A stretch of DNA of 64,000 bases from positions 3,669,401 to 3,733,400 of the forward strand of contig NZ_CP091786.1 in assembly GCF_022024015.1 (NCBI RefSeq). Direction: 5' to 3'. The stretch is from Prevotella sp. E9-3 (GTDB taxonomy: Bacteria; Bacteroidota; Bacteroidia; Bacteroidales; Bacteroidaceae). Under the pieces are notes generated by a model. The model worked only from the letters and a program-made list of their open reading frames with translations, was not told the origin of the DNA and searched no databases. The translations under genes and the position numbers were made by a program. This document shows positions 7,209 through 15,684 of this stretch, piece after piece (position 1 is the stretch's first letter; the number at the start of each line of letters is the position of its first letter).

Positions 7209-8012
7209 ATGACAAACATGTTTTCACTTGAGGGAAAGAATGCCTGGATCACAGGTGCTTCCTATGGCATTGGTTTCAACATCGCTAAGGCTTTCGTGGC
7301 TGCCGGTGCAAAGAACATCATCTTCAACGACATTAACGAGGCTGCCCTGGAGCGCGGCCTGGCCAACTACAAAGAGGCTGGTATTGAGAATGTAAAGGGC
7401 TACGTATGCGACGTGACCGACGAGAATGCTGTGAAGGCTCTCGTTGAGAAGATTCACGCTGAGGTAGGTCAGATTGATATCCTGGTGAACAATGCCGGTA
7501 TCATCAAGCGCATCCCCATGCACGAGATGAAGCGCGCCGAGTTCCAGCAGGTTATCGATATCGACCTTGTTGGTCCGTTCATCTGCTCTTCTGCCGTTAT
7601 TCCTGAAATGATGGAGCGCCGCGAGGGTAAGATCATCAACATCTGCTCAATGATGTCTGAGCTGGGTCGTGAGACCGTTTCTGCCTATGCAGCAGCCAAG
7701 GGTGGTCTGAAGATGCTCACCCGCAACATCTGCTCTGAGTATGGTGAGTACAACATCCAGTGCAACGGCATTGGCCCGGGCTATATCGCTACTCCTCAGA
7801 CCGCTCCTCTGCGCGAGCGTCAGCCCGACGGAAGCCGTCATCCGTTCGACAGCTTCATCTGTGCCAAGACACCTGCCGGCCGTTGGCTCGATCCTTCTGA
7901 ACTGGGTGGTCCTGCTGTATTCCTGGCTTCTCACGCTTCAGATGCCGTAAACGGTCACATACTCTATGTAGATGGCGGTATCCTGGCTTACATTGGCAAG
8001 CAGCCTAAGTAA
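7209..8012 (+). CDS. kduD: SDR-family 2-dehydro-3-deoxy-D-gluconate 5-dehydrogenase / gluconate 5-dehydrogenase
   Basis: A 267-residue classical short-chain dehydrogenase. It has the nucleotide-binding TGASYGIG near residues 15-22, NNAGI near 95, the catalytic Ser in ICSMMS and the Y-x-x-x-K pair in YAAAKGG near 159-165, and a C-terminal VNGHILYVDGG. Next to kduI the likely role is reduction of 2,5-diketo-3-deoxygluconate to KDG, the step after KduI in uronate breakdown; homologues are often annotated gluconate 5-dehydrogenase, and sequence alone does not separate the two. ATG 7209 follows the repeat cluster that separates it from kduI. A terminator hairpin starts 16 bp after the stop. Confidence 0.88.
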   Translation: MTNMFSLEGKNAWITGASYGIGFNIAKAFVAAGAKNIIFNDINEAALERGLANYKEAGIENVKGYVCDVTDENAVKALVEKIHAEVGQIDILVNNAGIIKRIPMHEMKRAEFQQVIDIDLVGPFICSSAVIPEMMERREGKIINICSMMSELGRETVSAYAAAKGGLKMLTRNICSEYGEYNIQCNGIGPGYIATPQTAPLRERQPDGSRHPFDSFICAKTPAGRWLDPSELGGPAVFLASHASDAVNGHILYVDGGILAYIGKQPK

Positions 8013-8027
8013 GATTGTGCTATTATT

Positions 8028-8070
8028 GAGGAGTGTAGGAGTTAAACTCTCCTAAGCTCCTCCTTTTTTT
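8028..8070 (+). terminator. Hairpin with T7 run between kduD and the GH51 gene
   Basis: GAGGAG (8028-8033) pairs with CTCCTC (8057-8062), with an inner TAGGAG/CTCCTA stem, and seven T follow. It ends 21 bp before the GH51 ATG. No consensus promoter fits in the remaining leader, so it may work as an attenuator for the glycosidase. Confidence 0.7.
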
Positions 8071-8091
8071 ATAAACAAACAACCAATAACT

Positions 8092-10161
8092 ATGCTCAAG
8101 AAAACTCTTTTTGCAAGTTTACTATGCTGTTTTTCGCTTTCTTCCATGGCGCAGAAGCCTATGAACGCTCCGAAAGGCGGCAAAGCCATCAGCGACCAGC
8201 TGATAGGCATTTTCTTTGAAGATATCTCATCGAGTGCCGACGGCGGCCTGTTTGCCGAACTGCTACAGAACGGCTCGTTCGAGTTCAATGCCAACGAGCA
8301 CGACGGCTGGGGCCCTTCCACAGCGTGGAAGATTGCACGCCCAGGCCATTCACTCGGCTTCGTCCGCCCCACCACAACGGGCATACCGGCATTCCAAAGC
8401 TATACCCATCCTTATATCTCCAACACCGAAATGCTGCTGCATGTGGAGCGCGTCAAGGAGTATTACGACTACAAAGGCTGGAAAGGATTCGGTCTGCAGA
8501 ACGACGGTTTCGGCGGCATCGTACTGAAGGCTGGTGCCAAGTACGATTTCTCCATGCGCATGATTAATATCGGCGAAGCCAAACAGGTGCGTGTAGCACT
8601 GGTAGAGCCGCAGGGATGGGGCAAAGACCCTAAACTGCTGGCCGACACCATCTTCGACCTCGCTGCCAAGAAGATGCCCGAAGGCAGAGAAAACAGACTG
8701 CGTTTCCATTCCTCATGGACTGAATACAAGGCTACCCTCACTCCCAGTGAGGACTGCACGAAAGCAGCCCTTCAGATTCTGATGCTCAACGAGGGTGATG
8801 TGCGCCTCGACGACGTGTCACTCATGCCGCAGGACACCTATAAGGGTCACGGTTTGCGCAAGGACCTCGTTCAAGCCTTGGCCGACCTTCATCCAAAGTT
8901 CATGCGCTTCCCCGGCGGATGCGTGGTACATGGCGGCGGTGACGGTTTTTGGAACACCTATCGCTGGAAACAGACCATCGGTCCGCGCCACCAGCGCCAG
9001 CAGATGAAGAACACGTGGGGCTACCATCAGTCCATGGGTCTCGGCTACTATGAGTATTTCCTGTTGTGCGAAGACCTGCAGATGGAGCCGCTGCCCATCC
9101 TTCCCTGTGGTGTGAGCTGTCAGGGTGCCGGTGGCGGTTGGGGCATGCGCCATCAGGCACAGGACGTGGTTCCCATGAACCAGATGGACGAATGGGTACA
9201 GGATGCCCTCGACCTTATTGAGTGGGCCAATGGCGATCCCGCCACATCGGCATGGGCGAAGAAGCGTGCCGAGGCTGGTCATCCCGCTCCCTTCAACCTG
9301 AAATACTTAGGTATTGGCAATGAGGAGCGCATCTCGCCCGAGTTTGCTGAGCGATTCAAGTATATGTATGAGAAGGTGACGGCCGCCCACCCCGAGATTA
9401 TCATCGTGGGTACTGCCGGTCCTGGCTCTCATCCCGGCAACGGCGATTTTGAAAACGGTTGGAAACTGGCTGAGGAAATTGGCATGCCCATCATCGACGA
9501 GCATTACTACGAGAAACATGACTATTTCCTCAATTCCCGCCAGTACGACAAGTATCCACGCGACCGCAAGACGAAGGTCTATCTGGGTGAGTATGCCGCC
9601 AAGGACAAGAAACTCATCGATGCCCTGGCCGAGGCTCTCTACCTGCTCCATGTAGAGCGCAATGGCGATGTGGTGTGCATGACCAGCTATGCGCCCCTCT
9701 TTGCCAAGAAGGATGCCACCAACTGGAACCCCGACCTCATCTATTTTGACAATGAGCGTCTCTATCTCACCTGCAGTTACTATGTTCAGCAGATGTTCGG
9801 ACAGTCGTCGGGACAGTATTACTATGGCGACTGCGTCCGTTTCGAGGGCGACGAGCCCGACGTCTGCCAGCCTGTTGACAAGAGCCGCTACGGCCAGTCG
9901 GTGGTACTGAACGTGAAGACGCGCCGCCTTTATGTGAAACTCTGCAATGCCGGCGACCAGCCTGTCGAGGCCCGACTGAACCTCAGTCGCTTCCCCTTGA
10001 AGAAGACCGCCACGAAGACCGTACTCACGGGTGCTCCCGATGCCGAGAACAACTACGAGGCACAGCCCGTTGTTCCGCAGACCACTACCGTGAAGGCACA
10101 GAAGAAGGCGACCCTCACCGTAGCCCCCTATTCGTTCGTGATGCTGGAATATCAGTTGTAA
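8092..10161 (+). CDS. Secreted alpha-L-arabinofuranosidase, GH51
   Basis: A 689-residue exported glycoside hydrolase that removes arabinofuranose from arabinan, arabinoxylan or rhamnogalacturonan side chains. Residues 1-20 form a signal peptide ending SSMA-Q. The N-terminal part has the GH51 feature GIFFEDISSSADGGLFAELL and a carbohydrate-binding-like beta region. The catalytic barrel contains FMRFPGGCVVHGG, the acid/base glutamate E411 in YLGIGNEER and the nucleophile E500 in VYLGEYAA; the C-terminal beta domain follows. All catalytic landmarks are present. It lies downstream of kduI-kduD, consistent with pectin side-chain use. A terminator sits just ahead of its start, so expression may depend on read-through. 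A 14-bp stem-loop separates it from the convergent gene downstream. Confidence 0.93.
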   Translation: MLKKTLFASLLCCFSLSSMAQKPMNAPKGGKAISDQLIGIFFEDISSSADGGLFAELLQNGSFEFNANEHDGWGPSTAWKIARPGHSLGFVRPTTTGIPAFQSYTHPYISNTEMLLHVERVKEYYDYKGWKGFGLQNDGFGGIVLKAGAKYDFSMRMINIGEAKQVRVALVEPQGWGKDPKLLADTIFDLAAKKMPEGRENRLRFHSSWTEYKATLTPSEDCTKAALQILMLNEGDVRLDDVSLMPQDTYKGHGLRKDLVQALADLHPKFMRFPGGCVVHGGGDGFWNTYRWKQTIGPRHQRQQMKNTWGYHQSMGLGYYEYFLLCEDLQMEPLPILPCGVSCQGAGGGWGMRHQAQDVVPMNQMDEWVQDALDLIEWANGDPATSAWAKKRAEAGHPAPFNLKYLGIGNEERISPEFAERFKYMYEKVTAAHPEIIIVGTAGPGSHPGNGDFENGWKLAEEIGMPIIDEHYYEKHDYFLNSRQYDKYPRDRKTKVYLGEYAAKDKKLIDALAEALYLLHVERNGDVVCMTSYAPLFAKKDATNWNPDLIYFDNERLYLTCSYYVQQMFGQSSGQYYYGDCVRFEGDEPDVCQPVDKSRYGQSVVLNVKTRRLYVKLCNAGDQPVEARLNLSRFPLKKTATKTVLTGAPDAENNYEAQPVVPQTTTVKAQKKATLTVAPYSFVMLEYQL

Positions 10162-10206
10162 GGACAAAATCGACAATTTGCCTTGACGGCAAACCTTGAT
10201 AAAACG

Positions 10207-10241
10207 AAGAGTCGGACTATCATTGAAATAGTCCGACTCTT
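10207..10241. terminator. Bidirectional stem-loop between convergent genes
   Basis: AAGAGTCGGACTAT pairs perfectly with ATAGTCCGACTCTT over a 7-base loop. It sits between the GH51 stop and the end of the minus-strand gene 10386-11708. T runs are short on both sides. Confidence 0.75.
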
Positions 10242-10385
10242 TGTGTCTTTCGATAGTTTTAGTAAATTAGTTTTTCACTATTTGTTTTTTTCTTGTTGCA
10301 AAGGTACAAAAAAAGTAAATAACGGCCAAGCTTTTCTTAAAAAAACTTTTCAATGCCGAAAAAATTTAACATTTTACCCTCTTTA

Positions 10386-11708
10386 TCACTTCATCTTTGA
10401 AATGACCAGACCTTTATAATTGCTGTTCACTTTCTGTCCTTTTAAATTATACAATTCCGACATTTCACCATGAGCAGAATGCTTTATCGTAGTCACCTTC
10501 AGGGTGGTCTGTTCTCTGGCATCTTGTGGTTGTTTCAGGGGAATAAAATCAAGATTTTCGTCAACGATTGACAAGTAGGCTTTGCCGGCAGGAACCTTCT
10601 CGCCTCTCTTCAGTCGGTAGAAGCCAAGTCCCTGACTTTTATCGGCAAGCACATAGAGCGTGCCATCAGCCTCTACCTCTTTGTCGCCACATCCTTTCAG
10701 TAGGTTGTTGCTATAAAAGGAAGGTTCCGTCTGGCTGAGAAAATGAAATTCATCACTTTCGGTCACATCAGTACAGAAGTCGAAATTGCCGCTGGCCTCA
10801 CTCCTCAGCAGTACCCCGGCACCATGCGGAATGAAATCTACCTGTCGGGGGCTTAGCTCGTCACGCCATGTCCACACCAGAAAATAGGCTTTGATGTCCT
10901 GTCGTCCCTGCAGGTCAACGGCTTTCGTAGCACTGAACGTACGTGTGAGGGTGGGCCCCACTTCAACGGCATCCATTTTGAAATGGGCTGTATAGGCCAC
11001 CCCTTCTTCAGCCGTAAACGTTAAGTTGGGGTTGGTAGTCACGGTCTTTCCCGCATCATCAGTCCACTTCACAAACGAGCATCCTTGACGAGGTTTCCCT
11101 ACCGCTGTCACCTCGTCACCCTCGAAGATGACTTCGGGATGCTCAATACTGCCCATTGCCCCGCTTCCGTCGGGTTGCTGACAGTCGGCATAGCGAATGA
11201 GTCCTGTGAGCATCTTTTTATCACTTTTCTGTACAAACACGGCATAGAAACGGGCATCGGGCTCATCCGGCCAAGGTTCTTTCTGCCGGGCCACATTACG
11301 TGTTCTTTCCAGTTCTGTATCCGATGCGTCAATGGCCACCGCAGTCTCAGTTGTACGATCAATGGTAATGAACACCTTGGCCGGATTGTCCCTACTCACG
11401 AAGTCGCTGTTCTGATAGTTTCCGTCTTCACGCAGTATATTGGTAAAGCCAATGAATGTCCACCCCTCTTCAGGAATGGCGTGAAGCGTGACAGGATATC
11501 CGCCGCTGTTTTCGGTAAGGGTGCATTGTAACTCTGTCGTTACACCGGTTTCCGATTCTTTCTTCGGATTGGGGTCGTCACAGGTCATATAGACGGTACC
11601 GGCTCCGGTGGTGGCTGTTTCCAGTGTGGCCCACACGTTTTTGAAAGGTGTGGCACTGGCCATGATGCTGAAAGCCACACAAACAATTACTGCAAATATC
11701 TTTTTCAT
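10386..11708 (-). CDS. Secreted protein of unknown function with InlB B-repeat-like segment
   Basis: A 440-residue exported protein; residues 1-19 are a signal peptide (MKKIFAVIVCVAFSIMASA). I do not recognise the family as a whole. Near residues 208-243 a stretch beginning GKPRQGCSFVKWTDDAGKTV and ending EGVAYTAHF looks like a divergent InlB B-repeat (beta-grasp) module; an earlier segment (VTLHAIPEEGWTFIGF) has similar spacing and may be a second copy. The C-terminus (SELYNLKGQKVNSNYKGLVI) is the sorting-type tail seen in other secreted proteins here. Its ATG overlaps the stop of the GH78 gene by four bases (ATGA), so the two are translationally coupled and probably work at the same site, perhaps as a surface accessory for rhamnosidase substrates. 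That role is inference. Confidence 0.6.
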   Translation of the reverse strand: MKKIFAVIVCVAFSIMASATPFKNVWATLETATTGAGTVYMTCDDPNPKKESETGVTTELQCTLTENSGGYPVTLHAIPEEGWTFIGFTNILREDGNYQNSDFVSRDNPAKVFITIDRTTETAVAIDASDTELERTRNVARQKEPWPDEPDARFYAVFVQKSDKKMLTGLIRYADCQQPDGSGAMGSIEHPEVIFEGDEVTAVGKPRQGCSFVKWTDDAGKTVTTNPNLTFTAEEGVAYTAHFKMDAVEVGPTLTRTFSATKAVDLQGRQDIKAYFLVWTWRDELSPRQVDFIPHGAGVLLRSEASGNFDFCTDVTESDEFHFLSQTEPSFYSNNLLKGCGDKEVEADGTLYVLADKSQGLGFYRLKRGEKVPAGKAYLSIVDENLDFIPLKQPQDAREQTTLKVTTIKHSAHGEMSELYNLKGQKVNSNYKGLVISKMK

Positions 11709-14515
11709 TTTCTGATTTCCTTTCTTCCGTTATTAATCACTATCCCTTTGAATTGAGAGTCCACCTGTTGTCCGACAATGTTGTACAGGCGTGTATTCAG
11801 TCTGTACGTTTGTTTCTGTTCGTGAATACTTGTATCGAAAGGCAAGTTCACCTCATGATGCCCCGACTGCAGCAGCATGTTCTCGGTCATTCCGTCATGT
11901 CTGCCTACGAGTGTAGCCGTAGCGCCAACGGGCACGTCGATACGATAGCTGATGCTTGCGGCCTCCTTTTCTTTTGTCCATTCTATTACGACGGGGCCAA
12001 AGGGGGTAGGCTTTGACATTTTCACATGAGTGATTCCGTCGGGGCATTGCGGGTCAATAAAGAAATGCTTATAGCCCGGTTGTGTCTCATCGGGAATCAG
12101 TCCTGCCAGTGCCTGATAGAACCAAGTGCCTATGCCGTTGTAGCAGTTGTGCAGATGCGAGCGCGACCCTCCCCACTCTTCCCAGGTGGCAGTGGCGTTA
12201 TTGTCTATCATGTAGAGATAGCCTGGATAGTCTCGTTTTTTCAGCAGGGTCATCATCATGTCGGCCTGTCGCTGTTGTGTAGCCCATTCGGTGAACACCG
12301 GCACGCCCACAAGTCCTACGGCTATATGGCTCTTGTATTTCTCTTTTTGCAACGCCAGCAGTCTGGCCACGACAGCCTCACGTTCATTCTCCGGAACGAC
12401 ACCCGTCAGCAGGGCATACGACATATCCAGTGGAGTTGCGGCTCCTACGGTGTGTGCTTGCCGGTTGTAGTATTTGTCACGGATGGCACGGTTAATGGCG
12501 TTTGCCTTCTCTTCATACGCCTGTCGGTCATCCTCCTTACCCAATACGCTGGCCATTTTCATCATGGTCTGACAGGCATCGCTCACCACACAGTTGTTCA
12601 CCAGTCCTTTGGTAGTCTCGCTGTCGGCATCCACCCCGTTTGGAGCCAGCCAGTCGCCCAGCCACCAGATACGCTGTTGGGTGTCGGGCCAGGGAGTGAG
12701 CAGATGATCCTTCGACCATGACTCCACATAATCCATCCATTTCCTGGCCTGGTCATAATAGCGTTCCAGCAGGCGTTTGTCGCCATAGTTCAGAAAGGTG
12801 CGCCATGGTGCCTTGACAAAGAACTCGCACCAGAACGGACCACCGCCGCCTCCACCGGCCGGAGCCACATAGGGCAGACTGCCGTTATCGTCCATCACGT
12901 CGCTCCATGCCTGCATCCAGTTATAGTACGTGTCGGCGGTGTTATACATGGTCTGCAGCGTCATGATCGAGGCATTGCCGTCACCGCCATAGCCCTGTCG
13001 CTCCAGATGCGGACAGTCCACCATATAGCCGCTGAAGGTGAGATTCTCTACCGTACGGTGTATCATGTCGTGTATCTGGTTGATGTCTTCGTCATTGCAG
13101 GAGAAAGTCGATGTCTCCTCTTCTGTACCGGTGATGGAAAATCCTGCTACTTCAGGTTTTTGCGTAACGGGCGCCCTCAGCGAAACGCCTCTTGCCAGAG
13201 CTTCCTCGCCCAAAGCCTCTTCAAAGGGAGTGATACGGGCATAGCGTATAACATGATGGTGAAACTTATTTAGGAATACATCATGTTCGGGAATGCCGCT
13301 ACTGCTATATTCATCCTTTTCGCCCTGCGACTGAAAACCTTCGCCTGGCATAATGTGGTCGGTATATTCCACCCTGAAGCCATCACCCATTTTCATGTTT
13401 GGAAACGATACCTTCAACCACCCTGTAAACACCTTTCCCATATCTACCATCCACGAGCCGTCGCTCTGCAGTGTCACGCTCACCGGCTGGACGGTTTCTC
13501 CAATCCTGTTGCCACCAAACATCTGAGGCGTAGCCGCAATACCCATGATCTCGGCCACACAGGGACGGTGCCAGTCGCGCTCATCCAGTTCGGCCGTTGT
13601 CAGGGTGTGTGGATTTTTCGCTCCGTCTATCAGTTCGCCTCCAAAACCCAGTCCGTCCCAGCGACCTGTATCATAATAGCCACTGGCCGATACCTGCCAG
13701 TCAGCGCCGGTACTGGCTATCGTCCTCCAGCCGTCGCTACCCAACTGATCTATCTCGGCTTTCACCACCGGACCGTCATACTGGGTTTTGAACACCGTGT
13801 GCTTATACCATCCTTTTCCCAGCCAGATAACAATATCGTTGCTTCCCGAGTGAATATAGGGTGTCACATCATAGGTTACAATCAGCGAGCGTTTGTCCAA
13901 TTGCGATACGGCAGGTTGCAGCACATGGTCGGTGGCTTTCTGTCCGTTGACATACAACTCATGATAGCCTAGCGAGTTGACGTGTACAAACACCATCCCC
14001 TCGGTGTCTATCTGCAACATCTTTCTCACCAGCGGCGCTTTCGCCTCATATTCTTCTTTGGCACCGATATAACTGCCAGCAAGTTCATTGTTCAGGATGC
14101 CAATACTGAACCGCTCCACACTACTCCAGTCGGATGCCTCGCCCTGGGCATCCCAAACGCGCACCCGCCAGTAGCAAAGGTCGCGTGAGACCAGACTCTT
14201 TCCTTCGTAATCTACCATCACACTTTGATCAGACTCTACCCTGCCCGATGCCCACAGGTCTGGACTCCCGTTTGTCAGGCTCTCAACCGATGTGGCCACC
14301 TGAACCTCGTAGGCTGTCTGATGGTTGCCGTTTTCAGTACTGCTCAGTTTCCAGGAAAAATGCGGATGGGTGTTGTCGATGCCCAGCGGACTGTGAAGGT
14401 TCTCGCACCTCAAGTCATAGATACTCGTCTGAGCCATCCCGCCAACTGCAAAAAGGCTAAAGACAAATAAAAAAAAGACTCTCCCATACAAAAAGGTTAA
14501 GTTACTGCTATTCAT
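11705..14515 (-). CDS. Secreted alpha-L-rhamnosidase, GH78
   Basis: A 936-residue exported enzyme that releases terminal L-rhamnose, for instance from rhamnogalacturonan or plant glycosides. A signal peptide covers about residues 1-28 (FVFSLFAVGGMAQ). The order of parts is typical: an N-terminal Fn3-like domain (YDLRCENLHSPLGIDNTHPH), the rhamnosidase N domain with GSYIGAKEEY... and YELYVNGQK-type strands, the (alpha/alpha)6 catalytic domain and a C-terminal beta domain (DPQCPDGITHVKMSKPTPFG). The catalytic motif DCPHLERQGYGGDG near residues 500-513 has the D, E and D spacing known from characterised GH78 enzymes. The protein ends with the shared tail RLYNIVGQQVDSQFKGIVI. It is coupled by a 4-bp overlap to the next minus-strand gene. 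A -7-like CAAAAATA (minus strand) lies at 14589-14596. Confidence 0.92.
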   Translation of the reverse strand: MNSSNLTFLYGRVFFLFVFSLFAVGGMAQTSIYDLRCENLHSPLGIDNTHPHFSWKLSSTENGNHQTAYEVQVATSVESLTNGSPDLWASGRVESDQSVMVDYEGKSLVSRDLCYWRVRVWDAQGEASDWSSVERFSIGILNNELAGSYIGAKEEYEAKAPLVRKMLQIDTEGMVFVHVNSLGYHELYVNGQKATDHVLQPAVSQLDKRSLIVTYDVTPYIHSGSNDIVIWLGKGWYKHTVFKTQYDGPVVKAEIDQLGSDGWRTIASTGADWQVSASGYYDTGRWDGLGFGGELIDGAKNPHTLTTAELDERDWHRPCVAEIMGIAATPQMFGGNRIGETVQPVSVTLQSDGSWMVDMGKVFTGWLKVSFPNMKMGDGFRVEYTDHIMPGEGFQSQGEKDEYSSSGIPEHDVFLNKFHHHVIRYARITPFEEALGEEALARGVSLRAPVTQKPEVAGFSITGTEEETSTFSCNDEDINQIHDMIHRTVENLTFSGYMVDCPHLERQGYGGDGNASIMTLQTMYNTADTYYNWMQAWSDVMDDNGSLPYVAPAGGGGGGPFWCEFFVKAPWRTFLNYGDKRLLERYYDQARKWMDYVESWSKDHLLTPWPDTQQRIWWLGDWLAPNGVDADSETTKGLVNNCVVSDACQTMMKMASVLGKEDDRQAYEEKANAINRAIRDKYYNRQAHTVGAATPLDMSYALLTGVVPENEREAVVARLLALQKEKYKSHIAVGLVGVPVFTEWATQQRQADMMMTLLKKRDYPGYLYMIDNNATATWEEWGGSRSHLHNCYNGIGTWFYQALAGLIPDETQPGYKHFFIDPQCPDGITHVKMSKPTPFGPVVIEWTKEKEAASISYRIDVPVGATATLVGRHDGMTENMLLQSGHHEVNLPFDTSIHEQKQTYRLNTRLYNIVGQQVDSQFKGIVINNGRKEIRK

Positions 14516-14666
14516 TATTCTCTCAAATAAGTTAGTTATTGGTACATTCGTTAGTTATTGAATCATTCGTCATGACGAAAACTTGCTGCAAAAATAGAAA
14601 ATAAACGAATCGGAGTATATCAAAAACGAACATAACTGTATCAATATCAAGTTTTTGAGAACGAAA

Positions 14667-14698
14667 TTTGTATGATTCAAGATTATTGCATATATTTG
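14667..14698 (+). promoter_or_regulatory. Consensus promoter for ndk (TTTG-N20-TATATTTG)
   Basis: TTTG at 14667-14670 and TATATTTG at 14691-14698 have 20-bp spacing. The ndk ATG is 65 bp downstream. Confidence 0.82.
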
Positions 14699-14762
14699 CA
14701 ACCGAAGAGAAACAGAAATCTAAGCATTCAATCAAAATTACCTAAAAACAATTTATTGATAC

Positions 14763-15227
14763 ATGGAAACAACATTAGTATTGCTGAAACCCGGCTGCGT
14801 ACAACGCCAGCTGATTGGTGAAGTGGTGAACCGTTTTGAGCGCCGCGGCCTGCGCATCTCAGGCATGAAGATGATGCAACTCAGCGACCAGATTCTTCGC
14901 GAGCACTATGCACACTTGGTTGACAAGCCTTTTTTCCCCGGACTGGCTGCCTCTATGCAGGCATCGCCCGTCATTGCCCTGGCCCTCTCGGGTGTAGAAG
15001 CCGTGAAGGTGGTACGCGCCATGGCCGGACCCACCAATGGCCGCGAGGCTGCCCCCGGCACCATCCGTGGCGACTATTCAATGAGCAACCAGCAGAACAT
15101 TGTTCATGCCAGCGACTCGGTAGAGAATGCAGAGATTGAGCTAAAGCGTTTTTTCCGTCCGGAAGAGTTATTCGATTATCAGGCAAATGCCTTTCCGTTC
15201 GTCTATGGCGCTGGTGAAGCAAAATAG
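14763..15227 (+). CDS. ndk: Nucleoside diphosphate kinase
   Basis: Ndk transfers the gamma phosphate of ATP to nucleoside diphosphates through a phosphohistidine and balances cellular NTP pools. The 154-residue length is normal. The start TTLVLLKPGCVQRQLIGEVV fits the family, AGPTNGREAAPGTIRGDY is the nucleotide-binding loop, and the active-site H115 lies in NIVHASDSVENAEIE. It is a monocistronic housekeeping gene with its own consensus promoter and a strong terminator formed by two copies of ATTATAGCTATAAT just after the stop. Confidence 0.97.
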   Translation: METTLVLLKPGCVQRQLIGEVVNRFERRGLRISGMKMMQLSDQILREHYAHLVDKPFFPGLAASMQASPVIALALSGVEAVKVVRAMAGPTNGREAAPGTIRGDYSMSNQQNIVHASDSVENAEIELKRFFRPEELFDYQANAFPFVYGAGEAK

Positions 15228-15248
15228 AATTATAGCTAAAATTTAAAG

Positions 15249-15290
15249 AATTATAGCTATAATTTTCGCGATTATAGCTATAATTTTTTT
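15249..15290 (+). terminator. Terminator of ndk built from two ATTATAGCTATAAT copies
   Basis: AATTATAGCTATAAT (15249-15263) pairs with ATTATAGCTATAATT (15271-15285) over a 7-base loop, followed by seven T. Each arm is itself a 14-bp palindrome. Confidence 0.85.
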
Positions 15291-15364
15291 GTGGCCTCAT
15301 CGTGTTCCTCCGCAAAACAAGAAGCATTCCTTTGAAACAGAACCGTACCTACGGTCCAAAAAAA

Positions 15365-15422
15365 CGCTGAGCAGAGGCTAAGATTTTAAAAACCGCTGCG
15401 CAGAGGCTAAGATTTTGAAATC
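15365..15422 (+). repeat. 29-bp direct repeat, two copies
   Basis: cgctgagcagaggctaagat (15365 on) and cgctgcgcagaggctaagat (15394 on) continue for 29 bp each with few differences. Non-coding; purpose unknown. Confidence 0.85.
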
Positions 15423-15635
15423 AGATTTTTCGTTCGATTTTAAGCGGAGCGCCCAGGAATTAAGGGTCGTCGTTTCACTCCTCAAAATCTGACGAAAAAT
15501 CTAAAGAGAAAATCTTATAAAAATCCGTCCAATCAGTTCAATCCGTTCAATCCGTGGTCGAAATAAGTGGTATTTGTTTAAGAATACAAACTCAGGAATA
15601 AGTCGGTGAAAATAAATTTTGGCCATTATTTTTAA

Positions 15636-15672
15636 AATTTTGGCCAGAATTTTTCGAATTCTGGCCAAAATT
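15636..15672 (-). terminator. 16-bp perfect hairpin downstream of the GH128-like gene
   Basis: AATTTTGGCCAGAATT (15636-15651) pairs with AATTCTGGCCAAAATT (15657-15672) with a 5-base loop. It lies 13 bp past the minus-strand stop and is followed, on that strand, by an A/T-rich run. A further ttttggccatt half-site lies at 15618-15628. Confidence 0.8.
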
Positions 15673-15684
15673 CATTTTCGTGTC

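Larger units (their letters stand above)
15228..15684. other. Gene-free 457-bp stretch between ndk and the convergent GH128-like gene
   Basis: It holds two terminator hairpins (15249-15290 and 15636-15672), a 29-bp direct repeat (15365-15422), an inverted AGATTTTTCG/CGAAAAATCT pair (about 15424-15500) and a ccaatcagttcaatccgttcaatccg tract near 15528-15554. No coding potential is apparent. Confidence 0.8.
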
